Part shown: positions 61,330 to 64,000 of the stretch, piece after piece | Numbering within the stretch: the first letter of the stretch is position 1 | Layout of the letters: the number at the start of each line of letters is the position of its first letter | Assembly (NCBI RefSeq): GCF_008831285.2 | Contig: NC_045138.2 | Location: forward strand, 17,083,934 to 17,147,933 | Length of the DNA: 64,000 nucleotides | Source: Nymphaea colorata | Lineage: Eukaryota; Streptophyta; Magnoliopsida; Nymphaeales; Nymphaeaceae | Reading direction: 5' to 3' | The notes under the pieces: generated by a model | Database searches by the model: none | Seen by the model: the letters and a program-made list of their open reading frames with translations, nothing else | What the model was told of the DNA's origin: nothing | Translations under genes and position numbers: made by a program

Positions 61330-64000
<2,671 letters not shown>

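Overview
The window is nuclear DNA from a flowering plant. It carries a group IId WRKY factor with the diagnostic intron after the WRKYGQK block, an intronless ERF repressor ending in a DLNLPPP EAR motif, a trichome-birefringence-like acetyltransferase, a cytosolic uS19 gene, and a decayed plastid tRNA inserted in nuclear sequence. Introns use GT-AG and range from about 70 bp to 3.2 kb. The Ala/Gly-rich, GC-rich ERF gene in otherwise AT-rich DNA would fit a monocot, magnoliid or early-diverging angiosperm, but the species cannot be fixed from the sequence.

Layout. 1-3.3 kb: repeat-derived DNA with GGGCC-rich segments. 3.3-4.5 kb, minus: a single-pass membrane protein of the At5g65660 type, with an unassigned open exon just downstream. 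6.6-13.3 kb, plus: a four-exon TBL gene. 13.3-20 kb: intergenic, with a plastid insertion and small MITEs. 20.4-22.1 kb, minus: weak candidate exons. 22.5-24.3 kb, minus: the WRKY gene. 24.3-48.8 kb: almost entirely mobile elements. These include a hAT element with an 8-bp target duplication and 71-bp internal repeats, a 2.75-kb Harbinger-type element with TTA duplication, SINE-like pieces, three foldback elements, and a mosaic tandem duplication of about 6 kb. 48.8-49.4 kb, minus: the ERF gene, with a TATA box and a W-box cluster. 50-61 kb: intergenic, with a GC-rich island, a MITE and degenerate coding fragments. 61.3-64 kb, minus: ribosomal protein S15, whose first exon or exons lie past the window edge.

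The genes do not form a pathway. One regulatory link is plausible: the ERF repressor carries four W-box cores within 53 bp of its upstream DNA, and W-boxes are the binding sites of WRKY factors such as the neighbour about 25 kb away. I found no convincing new biological system. The best leads are the foldback family inside the mosaic duplication, the unassigned exons, and the nested Harbinger element with its GC-rich interior.
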